Positions 47,517-60,062 of a stretch of 64,000 nucleotides of DNA are shown here, one piece after another. This stretch comes from Phallus indusiatus (Eukaryota > Basidiomycota > Agaricomycetes > Phallales > Phallaceae), in the NCBI GenBank assembly GCA_027605045.1, contig JAQFWX010000030.1:248001-312000 (forward strand), in the 5' to 3' direction. Each line of letters begins with the position of its first letter. Position 1 is the stretch's first letter. The position numbers were made by a program, and so were the translations under genes. The notes under the pieces are model-generated. The model had not been told where the DNA came from, did not search any database, and saw only the letters and a program-made list of their open reading frames with translations.

Positions 47517-50066
47517 AGTGTAATAACGAGAATGTAGGAAGAAAATTTTGCTGAAGTGTGCTATGAATTAAAAAGAAAGGTATGTACGGCTTGGCATTTA
47601 TATACGGATCCCACAGTTGATAGATGAGAGAGTCAAATAACCTGGAAACGGTGTTCAAGCTCTGAGTTTCAGTATAATAGAAACCCAATTGTTCTGACTG
47701 GATAAGAAGAAATCATCCAAATAGTAAGAATACAATGAGGGTTCAGCAATCAGCAATGTCAGGCTGAAGACTGGAGTCATCCAACTTGATCACTGCGTTG
47801 CCATACCATATGATCTCTTGTTGATCCCAATGAATTGGGCGGATATCAACTCTACATACAACAAATATCTGAGCAGCTAAATGGTTGGTCTTCTGATTTT
47901 CTGGATCCGCAGGCTACAAGTCATCGTCACACTCCTACAACAGGTGTATGCTTTTTTCGATGGGCATACATATATGTCAGCGGGTATCTCATTTCCGAAC
48001 CCTTTTAAAGTCTTTCCCAGAACAGCAATCATATTGGTAGTTCCACACGAAGATAAATTTATTCAGGCATGATGGTTGGCTCCTCATTAGTACTTCTGAT
48101 ATTGAATGGGTGGAGTAATTTTTGGTCGGAATTTGGAAAGTGCCTCACTGTTTGATTCGTCATCACTTGAATCTTCACTGGCACACCGTTGAGAACTGTA
48201 ACTATTAAACTGGAGGAATGCTTGGTGGAGCGATATAATTGTGAGTTGGGGCAGTATTTCCATATCAACTTGAACTCAATTGTTTGAACTCATTTAATAA
48301 CCCGGGAGAAACCATCCGCATGATGTCCGTTATACAATGTGAACGGCCCTGGAAATTTGGCCAAAGCTATAGTAATTTCAAACAAAACTCATTAAAGCTG
48401 TACACTGATTTCCCATATGCTTTTGGTAGCTATGCCATGAAGCCTTCAAGGGTTCCTTTTGGCGCAGTATACCGCATCAACAATGGCGGATAAACGTTTT
48501 ATTATATACATATGGGACAAAGTGGCAAATAAAGAATAGCCAAACATTCCAATATGATCGACAATACGATTGAACGAGTATGGAATCTTTTCTCGGTGCG
48601 GTCTTAGGTATTACTTACCATGCTCGCTACTCACCGGTACACCGGCTTCAGATAGTATCCGAAATATTTAGCCTTTATCGAACGTAATTTTCATTGGAGG
48701 TGATTCCGGCTTGATTTCAGCAACACGCGTTCATGTTCGGATACCAAACGGAGTGAAAGTCTCACGTCTTTCTGATTGATACTTTTATCTGGATCATTCC
48801 TAATTGATTATGTTGAGACTCGCAATTCCTACCTATAGTACGTTCTCAAACCAAACACTGACTCATGGGAGGCGCTGACGTGGTAGTACGGCTCCGGGCT
48901 CCTGTCCCGGTACTCCTGGCATGGCGTCTAAATCTCGAAATTTTTGAAAGTTGAAACTGCCTCTGCGATTGACAGATATTCTAAACGCTCATTTCCGCAC
49001 GTTTTCGCACGTATACCTGTACGTGCGTTAAATGCTGTGTTCATTCAGTATTCTTCTGGACTAATTATCGTATGCGATACTCTGCGCAAACCGCAGCTCT
49101 GCACGCAGGCCCCATCATCTATAGTATAGCTGCCATGACCACATCTTGAAGCCAATCAGGTACGTACGCACCCGAAGCACGTCTTAGTGTCACTGATAAT
49201 TCTGCCCTGATTGCTATACACCTCTTGCGGATAATGATCGGCACAAACATGACAGGATGGAGGAAACGGCTTAAAATCGGCAGGGAAATCGTTTGTCTAC
49301 CTAAGAAGGTTCTTTTCCTTGGTGCCTTTCAAATGAGAAATGAGATACAGGTTAGGCTTTTTCGACATCCCAGAGTACCATATTGATTTGATTATCTGAT
49401 GTTCCAGTATTCGCAATCACTCAATCTGTCTGGAATGTCTGGATTAAGTCCAACCGGGAATCTACGGCATTTGAAGCTTGAAGCTTCCAGTTTTAGATTT
49501 CGAACTCGTATTAGACATCAGGATCGACTTGCTACACTATCCTGAACTACGCGCGCACAGAAAGAAGTGGCTAAAGCGTTCGAGCTGTTCCTTGTACTTG
49601 GACAAAACCGGCTGCATAGCCAATCTGTACGCAGTATAGATCACACGCTCCGCCGCTTAATGACACCGGTCGCCGCTGTGAACGGGGCATCGGCTTCTTC
49701 GAGACTTTCTTGACAGACAACCGGTTGTCAGAGAACGTCTACTACTTGTCTTTAACCCCGTGCAATTGGAGGGACGATATGTTCGACGGACGATGCCTCG
49801 CTGGTAGCATGCAGGATGTTGGATAAAGGATTCCTTGCAAACTTTAAATATAGCAGATTTCTTAATCAATGTAAAAGCTGTAAGCGGTTGAAGCATTAGC
49901 ACTATCTATTTGGAGGTTACGCAACTGCGGACCTCAATCCCAATATTAACGGCGACTCTATCAGACATTAATTTCATCAATTTGTAAACAACTCCGAAGC
50001 CAGGTTCGCGCATATGCGATGCACCTCCCCACTGGCTACTATTCATATGCTTGCGTTCGCGAACAC
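47517..50066. other. Gene-poor stretch before the peroxygenase
   Basis: A coding-like minus-strand frame at 48268-48059 (YCPNSQLYRSTKHSSSLIVT) and a plus-strand frame at 48284-48493 show no family. The rest has no supported feature. Confidence 0.35.
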
Positions 50067-50074
50067 TATAAAAG
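50067..50074 (+). promoter_or_regulatory. TATA box of the peroxygenase gene
   Basis: TATAAAAG lies 97-104 bases before the start codon and fits a regulated secreted-enzyme gene. Confidence 0.6.
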
Positions 50075-50170
50075 CGGGGCCAAAGAGCATCTCTTGACTG
50101 ACAACTTGAACACCCTGACAGATCCACCACCGTCCCTTCCTCCCCTAACTTAACTCCTGCAATCTTTCTT

Positions 50171-51632
50171 ATGGCAAAATTCTCTTTTCTGTTGCCTCTC
50201 GTAGCTCTGGTCACTGGAGCTGTAGGGATGCCTCAATACCAGTCCCTTGCAGGTCTGACGGAAAGAGAGCTCCAGGCTCTCCTTCCGAGGTTGAATGTCA
50301 TCCCAACTCCTCAGCCTCCTCCTCCAATCAATGCTTCCTTTGTTCAGTTGGTTAACGATCCAGCTCATCCCTTTTTACCTCTTCGTCCAGGAGATATCCG
50401 TGGTCCTTGCCCTGGTTTGAATACTTTGGCTTCTCATGGTGTAAGTATCGCAGTACTTTGTCCGATTTCACTGATTTAATTTTACTGTGATAGTATCTTC
50501 CCCGCAACGGAATCGCGACTCCAGGCCAAATCTTAACAGCTGTTCAAGAAGGTTAGCTTCTTATTCATATATGCGATATTAAACTTTCGGTCTCACACAT
50601 TTCACATTAAAGGCTTCGGCATGGATTACGAAACGGCGACCCTTCTCGCGTTCTCTACCATGCTTGTCGATGGCAATCCTCTCACTAATTTGATGAGTAT
50701 CGGGAGCAAAACAAACTCAACCGGTCCCAATCCCCCAAGCCCGGCAATTGTTGGAGGATTAGACACACATGGCGTTTTCGAAGGTAAAGTCTTCGATTTT
50801 TTTTCTATCTGATGCACATTCATTTCTCACATGGGTATTTGACATGCGTGTTACATTTCATTTTACAGGTGATGCCAGTATGACCCGCCGTGCGTCCCGC
50901 TATTGAGCTTATTTTGGCCATCTCTTTGCTGATTCCCATGTTTTATTAATAGTGGACTTCTTCTTTGGTGATAATCACGATTTTAATCCCGGTCTTTTCT
51001 CACAGGTAAGCAGCTCAAGTGCAGATCCACCGCCTGTTTGAGTTTGATCTAACAATACTCCGACAATAACAGTTCGTCAACTTCAGTAACACATTCGGTG
51101 GTGGAAACTACAACTTGACTGTTGCCGCCGAATTGCGATTCGCGCGTATTCAAGAAAGTATCGCAACTAACCCAACGTTCTCAATCCTTTCCCCGCGTTT
51201 CACCACAGCTTATGGCGAATCTGCATTCGCACTTATTTTCTTCGTCGACGGTCGCAAAGCCGATGGTATCCTCCCAATAGACGATGCACTGAGTTTCTTC
51301 CGGGACCACCGTTTTCCAGAAGACTTCCATCGTAATGATGTATCGAAAACCGGCTTGATGCTAAACAAGGCGATCGACGCAATTTTCTTGGCGCATCCTA
51401 CTCAACCGGGAAAAAATAATGGAACTGCAGTCAACTCTTTCACTGTCGACCCCAACTCGCCGAATCTCAGTGACTCGTGCGGACTGTACACTAATTTCGT
51501 CCAGAACATCTTCCTCCTCTTTATCCCAATCCCACAGGTATCTTGAAGGACAATCTTAATGCCAATCTCGGTTTCTTTTTCGCACCCTTTGCCGCAGCAA
51601 ATTGCACCCAGCTCTTCCCGTTCGGAGAATGA
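50171..51632 (+). pseudogene. Unspecific peroxygenase (heme-thiolate) with 3' frameshift
   Basis: Exons 50171-50440, 50494-50551, 50613-50783, 50869-50889, 50953-51005 and from 51073 join in frame. A signal peptide (MAKFSFLLPLVALVTGAVG) precedes a heme-thiolate peroxidase domain: RGPCPGLNTLASHGYLPRNG with the Cys heme ligand, EGDASMTR with the acidic ligand site, and PRFTTAYGESAF with Arg and Glu seven apart, as in the acid-base pair of Agrocybe-type UPOs. These secreted enzymes insert oxygen from peroxide into C-H bonds. After CGLYTNFVQN the frame runs FLLFIPIPQVS and stops at 51546, while the true family ending (YPNPTGILKDNL...NCTQLFPFGE) continues in another frame to 51632. So there is a 1- or 2-base indel near 51505-51520. 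It is either a young pseudogene, a protein with an altered tail, or a sequence error. Confidence 0.85.
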
Positions 51633-52380
51633 GCGGTAATCGGGGAATATCAGGTTGACTCCCCATGCCTGAGGATAGACTTTTAGAGTTTTCTTAGTAG
51701 CCTGTTCGATTTCACTTTCATATATGCTGGTTGAAAGATACGGACAACAATACATATTTCAAATTAGCGTAGGTCAATATAAAAAATAATAGTCAAATTG
51801 TCACATTGTTAGTAGTCGTCAGAAGTAAGACAACCTGCTAAAGTGAGCGTGAGAGTAAGGTGTCAAAATTTTATATTGGTCTTCTTGATTAAAAGTCTAA
51901 GGAAATTTGACATAAAACACGGCGACTTTCAAGAACATGACGCAGTGTAAAGAATGAGAAAAAACGTGCCTTATAAGTTATGCCAGTGAGACGCGTGTAT
52001 GTGTAGATTCTTTGTGTCCGCTATTAGTATATTCTGGATCCTTACGACGGAGTACTGCTTCTTCGCCACTCATATTCCCCTGAACCTGTCTCAGTGTTCA
52101 ATTTTGTCCATGCGATCCGATTTACCTGGTCAATTGACCAGTTTTACTTCACGTTTTCATATTCGGGTTCAAGCTTGAAAAAAAAATCTCTAGACGCGCA
52201 AAACTTGAAATGGGATCAACTTGAAGGGATATTATAAATTCGTATACGAACGACGTGGGATATTTCGAATGAATATATCCAAAGTTCCTGTTTTCAATTA
52301 CGTTTCACAGCTTAGGAAAAATTGGAGTCATACTAAAGTGCCATGATACGCGTCTCTGATACTTTATGAACGTGTCAAAC
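51633..52380. other. Gene-free stretch
   Basis: No gene, repeat or regulatory feature could be supported here. Confidence 0.4.
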
Positions 52381-54026
52381 TCAAAGCCCGCAGCATTTGA
52401 TTTTTCCGACGAGGCTGTCTATTGAGATTGCGTTAAGGACAAAGATCCGTGGGATATTCGAGATCTTGCGCTGAAGGTTCATGTCCAAAAAGGAGGAAGA
52501 GATATTATTTGTCACGATCATCTTTGGTAGCTTCGACAGCATAATGGCAGCCGCTTCGCTAAGTTCTCCCATACGTAAAAGTTCCTCTTCGCACTGAGCG
52601 TGATTCGATAGATGGAGATACCGCCTATTCCTATCTGATCCCGTCAGATATTTGTTGCATAATCCGTTCTTGTGAGGGAACTTGTATTGGCAACGGAATC
52701 CTTTTCGACCATTCTCCTCATCGCGCACATAAAAATAATTAACGGGATCCTCATCTTTGGAGGAGGCGGAGCCTTTTCCAAGCCGAACAGAACTTAGCGG
52801 AAGCGAAAGAGCTTCCAGGAACGTCAGATTGGGGCGCAATACTATTGTTCATGCGTGAATGCACACGTCGACGGTGGGCGGCATCGTCTTTGTCTGACTT
52901 TCATTTCCTTTTAATCGGAGCGGGTCTCCCGGATTGAGAAGGAACAACGAAATTAGGAGTATGCTGAATTTGGGGCTCCTGTGGCTGCGCATATGCCAAG
53001 TCATACTGTTGATGCTGAACGATTCACTTGGTCATTTGTAAAAGAAACAAAGAAATTATATAAAAAGAAACACACCATCTGAGACGAAATTGCCGGTTGC
53101 ATCATTTGCATATTGAGTGCAGCTTCTGGATTCCACTGCTAAGGATTTGTCTCAAAATAAACAAGGAGAAGATCATGATCAAATAACATACCGAATTATC
53201 CTGATATACCGCTTGCCCACCTTGCTGCACTCCTGATGTATTCATCCCACCATTGTTCCACATGTTTTGTGACTGGAAAGAATAATTTAACAACATGGAT
53301 TGAATTGAATATGAGTTGTATTACATACCTTCATGTTTGCACGTAGGTTACTCAAGTATACAAGAATCTGACATGAGAAAACTGCATCAAGAAACGGCTT
53401 GTGAGATTGGCCGCGTAAAACGCGATACGTACCAATTGAGTCGTTTGCGGTGGCAGGTCTAGTAGGAAATTCACGAATTGATGATCGGTGATAGTATTGT
53501 TAGAGAATTGCTGAGCTTGGGTTGGGGCGTTCGGAGGTATAAACGGCTGGGTTGCATATGAACGTGGATTATTATAACAGAAATATAATTATTTGCACAT
53601 ACCTTCTCATAGAGATTTGCAAGGTTTTGAAGATTGATGTTGCCCGGTCAGACTCCAAACCCTGCGTTAGCGATTTGAGGAACATTCTATTCAGGACATT
53701 GGAATGTCAGCGTTGTGGTGAAATAAATTATTCCTTGTACGAACATGTGTACGAGGGATGTTAAATAGATTAGAGTTTCTCATTGAGAGTCCATTGCTAC
53801 TGGTAGCTTGAAATGAGGGCGAATTATTTTTAACTAATGTAGAACTTTGAGAATTGGTGTTCGCCATTGCAGCGTTTTCGTCGGCGAGTTGGAATGGGTT
53901 GTTGCCTGAGTTAATTGATGCCAGTGTGGCGCGATATTCAAGGATGGTTACCCTGCTCTCTCGGATGCATGTCTTGATGAACGCGGTTTCTCCGAGACGT
54001 GACCGAGGATCGTGTTGCGTACACAA
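52381..54026 (-). pseudogene. Q/N-rich nuclear-type protein with Cys/His motif, degenerate
   Basis: Seven or more exons can be chained on the minus strand with good GT..AG joints. They read ESRVTILEYRATLASINSGN, NINLQNLANLYEK, PFIPPNAPTQAQQFSN, FVNFLLDLPPQTTQL, ILVYLSNLRANMK, SQNMWNNGGMNTSGVQQG, QWNPEAALNMQMMQPAISSQ, then GRPAPIKRK and KSDKDDAAHRRRVHSRMNN, and finally GRKGFRCQYKFPHKNGLCNK with RYLHLSNHAQCEEE, a Cys/His arrangement like a zinc finger. Two in-frame TGA codons (before PGNINLQ and after PIKRK) and a frame change after RMNN break it. The intron pattern is intact, so it is a decayed normal gene. The family is not recognised; a DNA-binding or chromatin role is only a guess. Confidence 0.55.
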
Positions 54027-56036
54027 ACAGTTTACACGGAGATTCGTAAGCGAAGGCTATATGCGCCGTTCCTTACGGCTAGGCGACTTCGAGGTACAAA
54101 TAGGCTATATTTTCTATTTTTCACTTTTGTTTCCCTTTCGTCTCACTTTATTTTGAAATTACAATTCCTATTTTTACCTTCCCAATCACCTTTTAGTTCC
54201 ATTTTCCTGGAACATATATTTACAAACTGTATATATAAAAAACTACCTTTTGGACACGAATAACAACGACTTTTATGCCCCCATCATGATTTCCCTCTGA
54301 GCACACAACACTGGTTCCCTTACCTTCCCTGCCTATCTCCTGACGGCGCACATCAATCGCATAGGGACAGGTGGCCCAAACTAAATGTCGGGAAAAGATT
54401 GTCAGCAGAGAGCTGAATCAACATACAAAACTTCAAAACATACGTCGACACCATGAGTACCAAGTTCGTTGTCTTCTTGCATGTTTGGTAGACGAGAAAT
54501 AACAATTAAAAAGTACGAGAAAAAACTGAGCGTTGTCAGAGAGTGACTGTCGAAGTTGATTATAGAGTGCGGTTTGAAATCTGTTGGAATAACAAAGGTC
54601 GTGGGTCTTTATATATATATATGAGAATGTCCATTGTTTCATGATCTTGATCGACGGATGTATTATCGATTGTCGCTCAACAAGGACAGGTACGTACATG
54701 TGTAGTACATGGTACATTCTCTCGTCAAGGAATGTGTCCATAAAAGCAGACAATCATGACAATCTATGATTCGGGTTTGGAATCAGTACCAAACCGGTTT
54801 TCTTTCAGGCTTAGGCTGGTTCATATCGAAAAATAAGGCCATAAATCATGGGGACAAAGTGTCATTATCGTCGGTGCTTGCCGGTACCAAAGAGATATGA
54901 AGCGCAAGCTGGGGTCAAATTTGGGCTGCTCGACGGAAATAGGTACGAAGCATATGCACCTGCTACATGCGGAAGCGAAAGAAATCTCAAGGGGCGTTTG
55001 GGATTACAATGGAACGATGAATGAACGTACTCGGAGTTGTCCGCAAGGATTCACAGGTCCTCTTACTTGTTTGTGCATATTTGTTCTCCTCCGCCGAGTC
55101 TGCCGAGATAATTGAACCCTGAAGCATTTCCAAGCGCATCTGAAACCATCAACGCGATATCTTGTAAATAAGACAAAAGAGATGACCGTATGACCTGTAA
55201 AAGCAGGGATAAATTTATTATGGTCCGCAAATTCTTTTTCTAATTACATAAAAACCATATTATAGTGCGTTCTGCCGTCTAAACAAATCCTCGTTTCTGA
55301 ATTTCTGTCTCGTCACTCGCAATACTAAGTAACACAGGTCAGTCTACAATTTCTTGAACTTGAAAATCAATTCGGGAATCATTGGAGCTCATTTCTGCGA
55401 TTACCCCTCGCCTCGCCCAGCTTATATCGACTCCTTTGTGCGGTGCACTCTTCCCTGTAGAAATTAGCTGGAAATCTCACCCGTCCCGTCCATTAATTTC
55501 CAAGAATGTTGTAGGGTGTATCAATATCTTCGAAGATCGGAGGTATCGCGTCGATACGTGCAGTGTAAAACTGATTGTCACGACAAATGACTTGTTGCTA
55601 AACTCGTATTATATCAAAATAGGATGTATGTATGTCCATCTGGCTTCAAAGGATCTGTTGGCGTTCTCGCTATCCTTGTCAACGGTGGACTCTGGAGACG
55701 TAATCTACGACCTGCTACGTCTTTCCGGATTCCTATTACCCAGAGTTCTGGTGATATCGTTTATTCTTTCTCTTGCTAAACGGTCAAGAGCGTACACGCG
55801 GATACATCGTGTTTGATCCTCTTAACATTTTGCTGTCCCGTAAGTTAGTATACAAAATATACTAAAACGGAATCATCTCCATTTGAACTTGAACGTGATC
55901 GTTCCAATTCAAGCTTAGTCAAAGGTGCAATAAATAAATCTATTATCATCAATCTCAATAAGAACCGGTCGGTCCATAATTGTCAGATGTTCAGACTGTA
56001 GCAAATAGTCTCCTCTCAACTGTGTATAAATTAAAG
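54027..56036. other. Gene-poor stretch
   Basis: Low-complexity T-rich DNA (54090-54190), a TATATATATATATATA run at about 54611-54622, and several unconvincing frames (for example 55382-55816, which lacks an ATG start). No gene is supported. Confidence 0.4.
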
Positions 56037-57779
56037 TCAGAAGGATAATTTCTCATTCCAAATCTTCGAACCAGATTCACCTTGAAAACGGGTAATCGAC
56101 ATTATCAACGCTCCCGCTAACATAATCGACGAAGAATAAAGAATGACTGGGGTCCATTTACTGTGACTTGCATCGAAAATGGTTCCTGCTATTGGACTGC
56201 CAGAGATCTATGCATGCACGGAAATAGGTCAAGCTGAGTAGAAGTCAAGCGAAAGAGGACTGTACATACTGCTCCCGGCAGATTGCTTGACATGAAAATT
56301 CCAGTAATAGACGGTAACCTATTAGGAGGAAAAATCTGTGCCAAAACGACGGGTACAATGCTGTAGATATACAAGTCTCAACAAAAGAAGAGTAGTGAAT
56401 TATTAAATTGAATTTCACCCAGCGGATCCGCCTCCAAAAAAACCGTAAACAAAGGCACAGATGAACAAAAGAATTATCGAGTCCGTGGAGGGAAGCCAGA
56501 GGCATATTTGACCAAGCGCAGAAATAGCCATGCTGATAATGATGACATTCATCGTTCCAAAAGATGAATTTGCGAAGTAACCAAGAATTATTCTTCCCAG
56601 CGACATTCCGAAATCCATATCCGCCGCTAAAACCGCGCCTACAAACGCGGACGATCCAAGTTGTGTTTGTGCGAAAGTTGGGATGTAGAAAAAAGGTACG
56701 AGGTAACTGCGTAATCATCATTTCCTGGTATCAATGTCCTTTCAAGGAATTAATAGAAAACATATAACTGACCCGAAAAGGCTAAGGACATTAGCAATAT
56801 ACAGTGTTACGAACTTCGGATCTTTGAAAATCCCTAATTCATCGCGATATGATCGTCTTTCAGCACGCCAGTTCTCTTGCAAGTTTAAAATCGGAGGATC
56901 TTTGATCAAAATAATCGCGATTACATGTAACGCTGCCGAAATTGACGCCATCACCCATAATGCCCATTGATACGACAACTTGGAAATGAGAGCTCGCGTA
57001 ACGAAAGACCAGAATATTCCTCCTAGACCAGCACCGGAGCTCGCTATCCCTAGTGCAAACGATTTATGATTAGGAAACCAAGGTATCATAGCTGTAGAGA
57101 ATAAAAAATGAAAAAGAAAACGAATAATCAGAGAATAAATATGAACTGTATAAGATTATTGCGGAAATACCCGTTGTTCCTGGTATATTCAAAATTCCAA
57201 TGCCTACGCCAGTGAGAACACCTTGTGTCAGTATCAGCGCTGTAAGGCTTTTACAGAACCCGGCTGCGGCTAAGGAACCGCTGAAAATAATACTGCCGGC
57301 GACTATGACAGCTCTGACGCCATATAGCTCAACCCATCGACCGGCTACTATACACACGGCTAACGACGTGCCGCTGGATACTGACCCGATAAGAGCGACC
57401 TGTTATTATCGAATCATACCGTCAAATCAAGGATTGTGGTTCTAAACACATACTCTAGCGGATTGACCATGAAACTCGTGAAGGGCGTAATGAGCTTCAT
57501 ATATACCTAAACGTGAGGAACGATATACATATAAGCGTCTAGAATTGAAACGATATTTTGGAATATACACACCAAAGGAGTAGGTTATTCCAAGCATATT
57601 GAAATAGAGTATGAAACAACCAACAACTACCAACCAGGCGCGTTTCTCCTGCTTTTCATTAACTTCAAGTTCGAGTTTTTCACTAGGTTCGTTAGAATGA
57701 GTAGCCGTTCTAAATGAAGTGTTGTTTGAAACATTAATCTCCCCAAAGCCACGCTAATATCGAGTGACAAGGGCTCCAT
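56037..57779 (-). CDS. MFS transporter, monocarboxylate (MCT/MCH) type
   Basis: Eight exons (57779-57769, 57709-57573, 57506-57454, 57399-57171, 57091-56773, 56706-56419, 56360-56270, 56207-56037) join to 432 residues. After a short acidic N-terminus there are about 12 hydrophobic helices: RAWLVVVGCFILYFNMLGIT, the MCT-like YSFGIYEAHY, VALIGSVSSG, GRWVELYGVRAVIVAG, GVLTGVGIGILNIPGTTAMI, PNHKSFALGIASSGAGLGG, a cytosolic loop with NWRAERRSYRDELGIFKDP, then DFGMSLGRIILGYFANSS and the last helices. The family moves monocarboxylates, riboflavin or similar solutes with protons; the substrate is unknown. The first exon is only 11 nt and its donor (GTCACT) is atypical, but this joint alone gives an ATG in frame. 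A TATATATA box lies at about 57839-57848. Confidence 0.82.
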
Positions 57780-58287
57780 GACGTTTTCAGTGTGTTGTGG
57801 CGGCTGTTATGAAAAAAATGGTACGACCTAGGATGGTACATATATATAAAGTGAGATACATTGAAAGAACTCCGACGCTCGAGAAAATACGTACAATAAA
57901 GATGGAGTCTGTTCTGGGATAGTGAAAGTCTTATTTTGTAGGGTTACCTAAATGAAAATAGAAGTGCGGATCCTATTTAATAACAACAGTGTGAATGACG
58001 GTTGCTATCAATGAACCCTCAAATTGTCGCATGCCTTTGTCGAGCCCATAAAGGCCCAAGGGTGCTGGCATCATAAGTTCAATATGCTCACGCATCGTTT
58101 AAATACTCAAGGTGCGAACAAGTGTGAACCATTTTTACTTGAAGAAACGTTCGTCTCAGAACGTAAATTGTGTTTTAGAAGATATCGACGTACTTGATTT
58201 AGGACTTGGACGTCCCGAGAAATTAAACAGCTCTTGGCTACACCTCTTGAACGAGAAAAAGAACAACCGAACCTTCTATGGAAGCTC
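57780..58287. other. Promoter of the MFS gene and 3' flank of the phytase
   Basis: Apart from the TATA region near 57840 nothing is seen. The two genes are on the same strand. Confidence 0.45.
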
Positions 58288-60062
58288 TCAAAAGCACTTT
58301 GGCCAATCGCCTTCTCCGTTATTGCGGGCATAAGATTGACTGGCAATGAACGCATCCAACGTACATACGCCATCGTCCGTAGCGCCACAAATATCTAAAG
58401 GTACGATACCATCGTTCAACAACATTCTCACGCTCTCGACGCCATTGCAAAGTAACTTTTCAGTTACAAATTTAGAATTGAATGGAACGAGATGTGATGT
58501 GATCCACGTTCTATTATCGTCCCGATTCATCGGATCAAGTGCAGCGGGTTGCTGAAATATACCCAACGCGGCATAAATCGCAATCATCTGGTTGTCATGA
58601 GAGAAGTCGGCGTAAACAGCTCGATCTAGAGGAAAGGTTTCCGGTGAAGAATCGAGGGTGCGATTGGTTTGGGTTTCGTCCGCGACAGGCTTTCCCGTCA
58701 AACGTGCGAGAAGCTCGTTGATGTATCCAACACCTTGAACCGGACCGAGCTCTTGACCGTATCTAATCAAAATGTAAATATTTTTTAAGTACGTTCATAA
58801 ACTCGATTGAGCCTAACCCCGTGTTATAATATTTATCGAGGGCACCGTAATACTCGTAATTGCGGTAGTCCTCCATTGTGAATAAATCACACCAAGGACT
58901 TTTCACTTCCTTGTAAAGGGTATCAAACGCACATAACGCAATCAGGTTCGGTATATCAGCGTTTGTAAGAGTCGCACCAGGCAAAACTTTCTTAAAACGC
59001 TCCACGATATTAGGTGCAAAGACATCTTGCCATTGTTCAGTCTGAGGATCAGAGTCTCCGGCATTAGGACACATTTTGTCATCCAACGTATCCTAATCCG
59101 TTCGTCATCAGACCGCAGATCTGAGCCAGATAATGATAATGGACGTGAAAGAGACTTACATTTCCAGCCTCGCTTATTAGTAATGGGGGCGGAAGGACCA
59201 AGATGCCGGAACTTGCATACGTGAACCCTTTTTTTTTCAGAAAGAAGTGTCTCTTGAGACACTAAGAAGCTTAAGAATAATGATGAGCCGCACCAGTAGT
59301 CCAATTAGTTGCACTTTCTACAACCCGAGTTCCGTCCGAAGCACGCACGAACGGTAAATTATTCTGGGAAATGAGTGTAGAATACCGTTCATACGTTTCT
59401 ATACCCGAATGAAAAGCCCTTAAAAGGAATAAGAAACATGGGACACGATAACACATAAAGAAGAACATTAAATTAGGAAACTGAGCTTACTGTGCAGTGC
59501 CATAATGAATTAAATCATCATAGCCCAAATCATACACCCAATTTTTAATGAATTCAAATGCAGGATCCAAGCACGCCGTAGCCTGTTGAATGTTGGCAAT
59601 AGCAATGGCCATTCTCGCGGCAGCACCAAGAGTGGGAAAACGGGCACCATGTCGTTGAAGCTGTGTAGTGAAGGAAATAGTTTAGCAAATGGGTATTTTC
59701 CTAAACAAATAAGGAGCATATTCATACAATGTTAGCCTAATATTGACATTATCGCGTCATCCGTCAGCCACCACGTCTGATTCCGGGAGCAACAAACAGC
59801 TCACTTGGGTAACTGTGCATCCATCCGGAACAGTGTATAGACCGAGAGGATACGCAGGGCTATACTGCGCCCACGATGTGATGATCTCTCTCGATATATT
59901 TATTGTCGGCACTCCGAGCGCAGTTCTTGCATGGTCAAAGGCGGGAAGGTATGTTTGTTCCTCATGATCAGTCTCAGGCTGACTCCGATATTCTTTGAAG
60001 GCATTAGAAGCATGGCAGGCATAGCAGATACTGAGAAACAAGAAGAGAAAGGTATAAGCCAT
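58288..60062 (-). CDS. phyA-like: Phytase (histidine acid phosphatase)
   Basis: Seven exons (60062-59805, 59736-59728, 59660-59491, 59418-59294, 59227-59160, 59092-58818, 58762-58288) give 459 residues in frame. A hydrophobic N-terminus (MAYTFLFLFLSICYACHAS) serves as signal or anchor; an in-frame ATG at 60116 would add 18 residues. The active-site RHGxRxP is LQRHGARFPTLGAAA, and the HD proton donor is YADFSHDNQM. Other phytase marks are SWAQYSPAYPLG, NWTTGFTYASSG, NDTLDDKMCPNAGDSDPQ and YGQELGPVQGVGYINELLAR. The enzyme releases phosphate from phytate outside the cell. Exon 2 is only 9 nt (ANI), placed exactly where the family has this tripeptide before LQRHG. No defects are visible. Confidence 0.9.
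59728..59736 (-). other. 9-nt micro-exon of the phytase gene
   Basis: GCTAACATT is bounded by a CAATATTAG acceptor and a GTATGA donor, and encodes ANI. The following intron carries a good branch site (TGCTAAAC). Without it the active-site region loses three conserved residues while the frame stays open. Confidence 0.75.

Noticed and set aside
54333..54482. Short spliced minus-strand ORF ending ...MCAVRR, considered as a mating pheromone precursor
   Set aside because: The end is not a CaaX box (two residues follow), and the cysteine-coding part lies in a block that resembles the repeats at 28.8 and 46.5 kb.
55382..55816. 144-codon open frame
   Set aside because: It needs a TTG start, has no family or splice partner, and its composition is not clearly coding.
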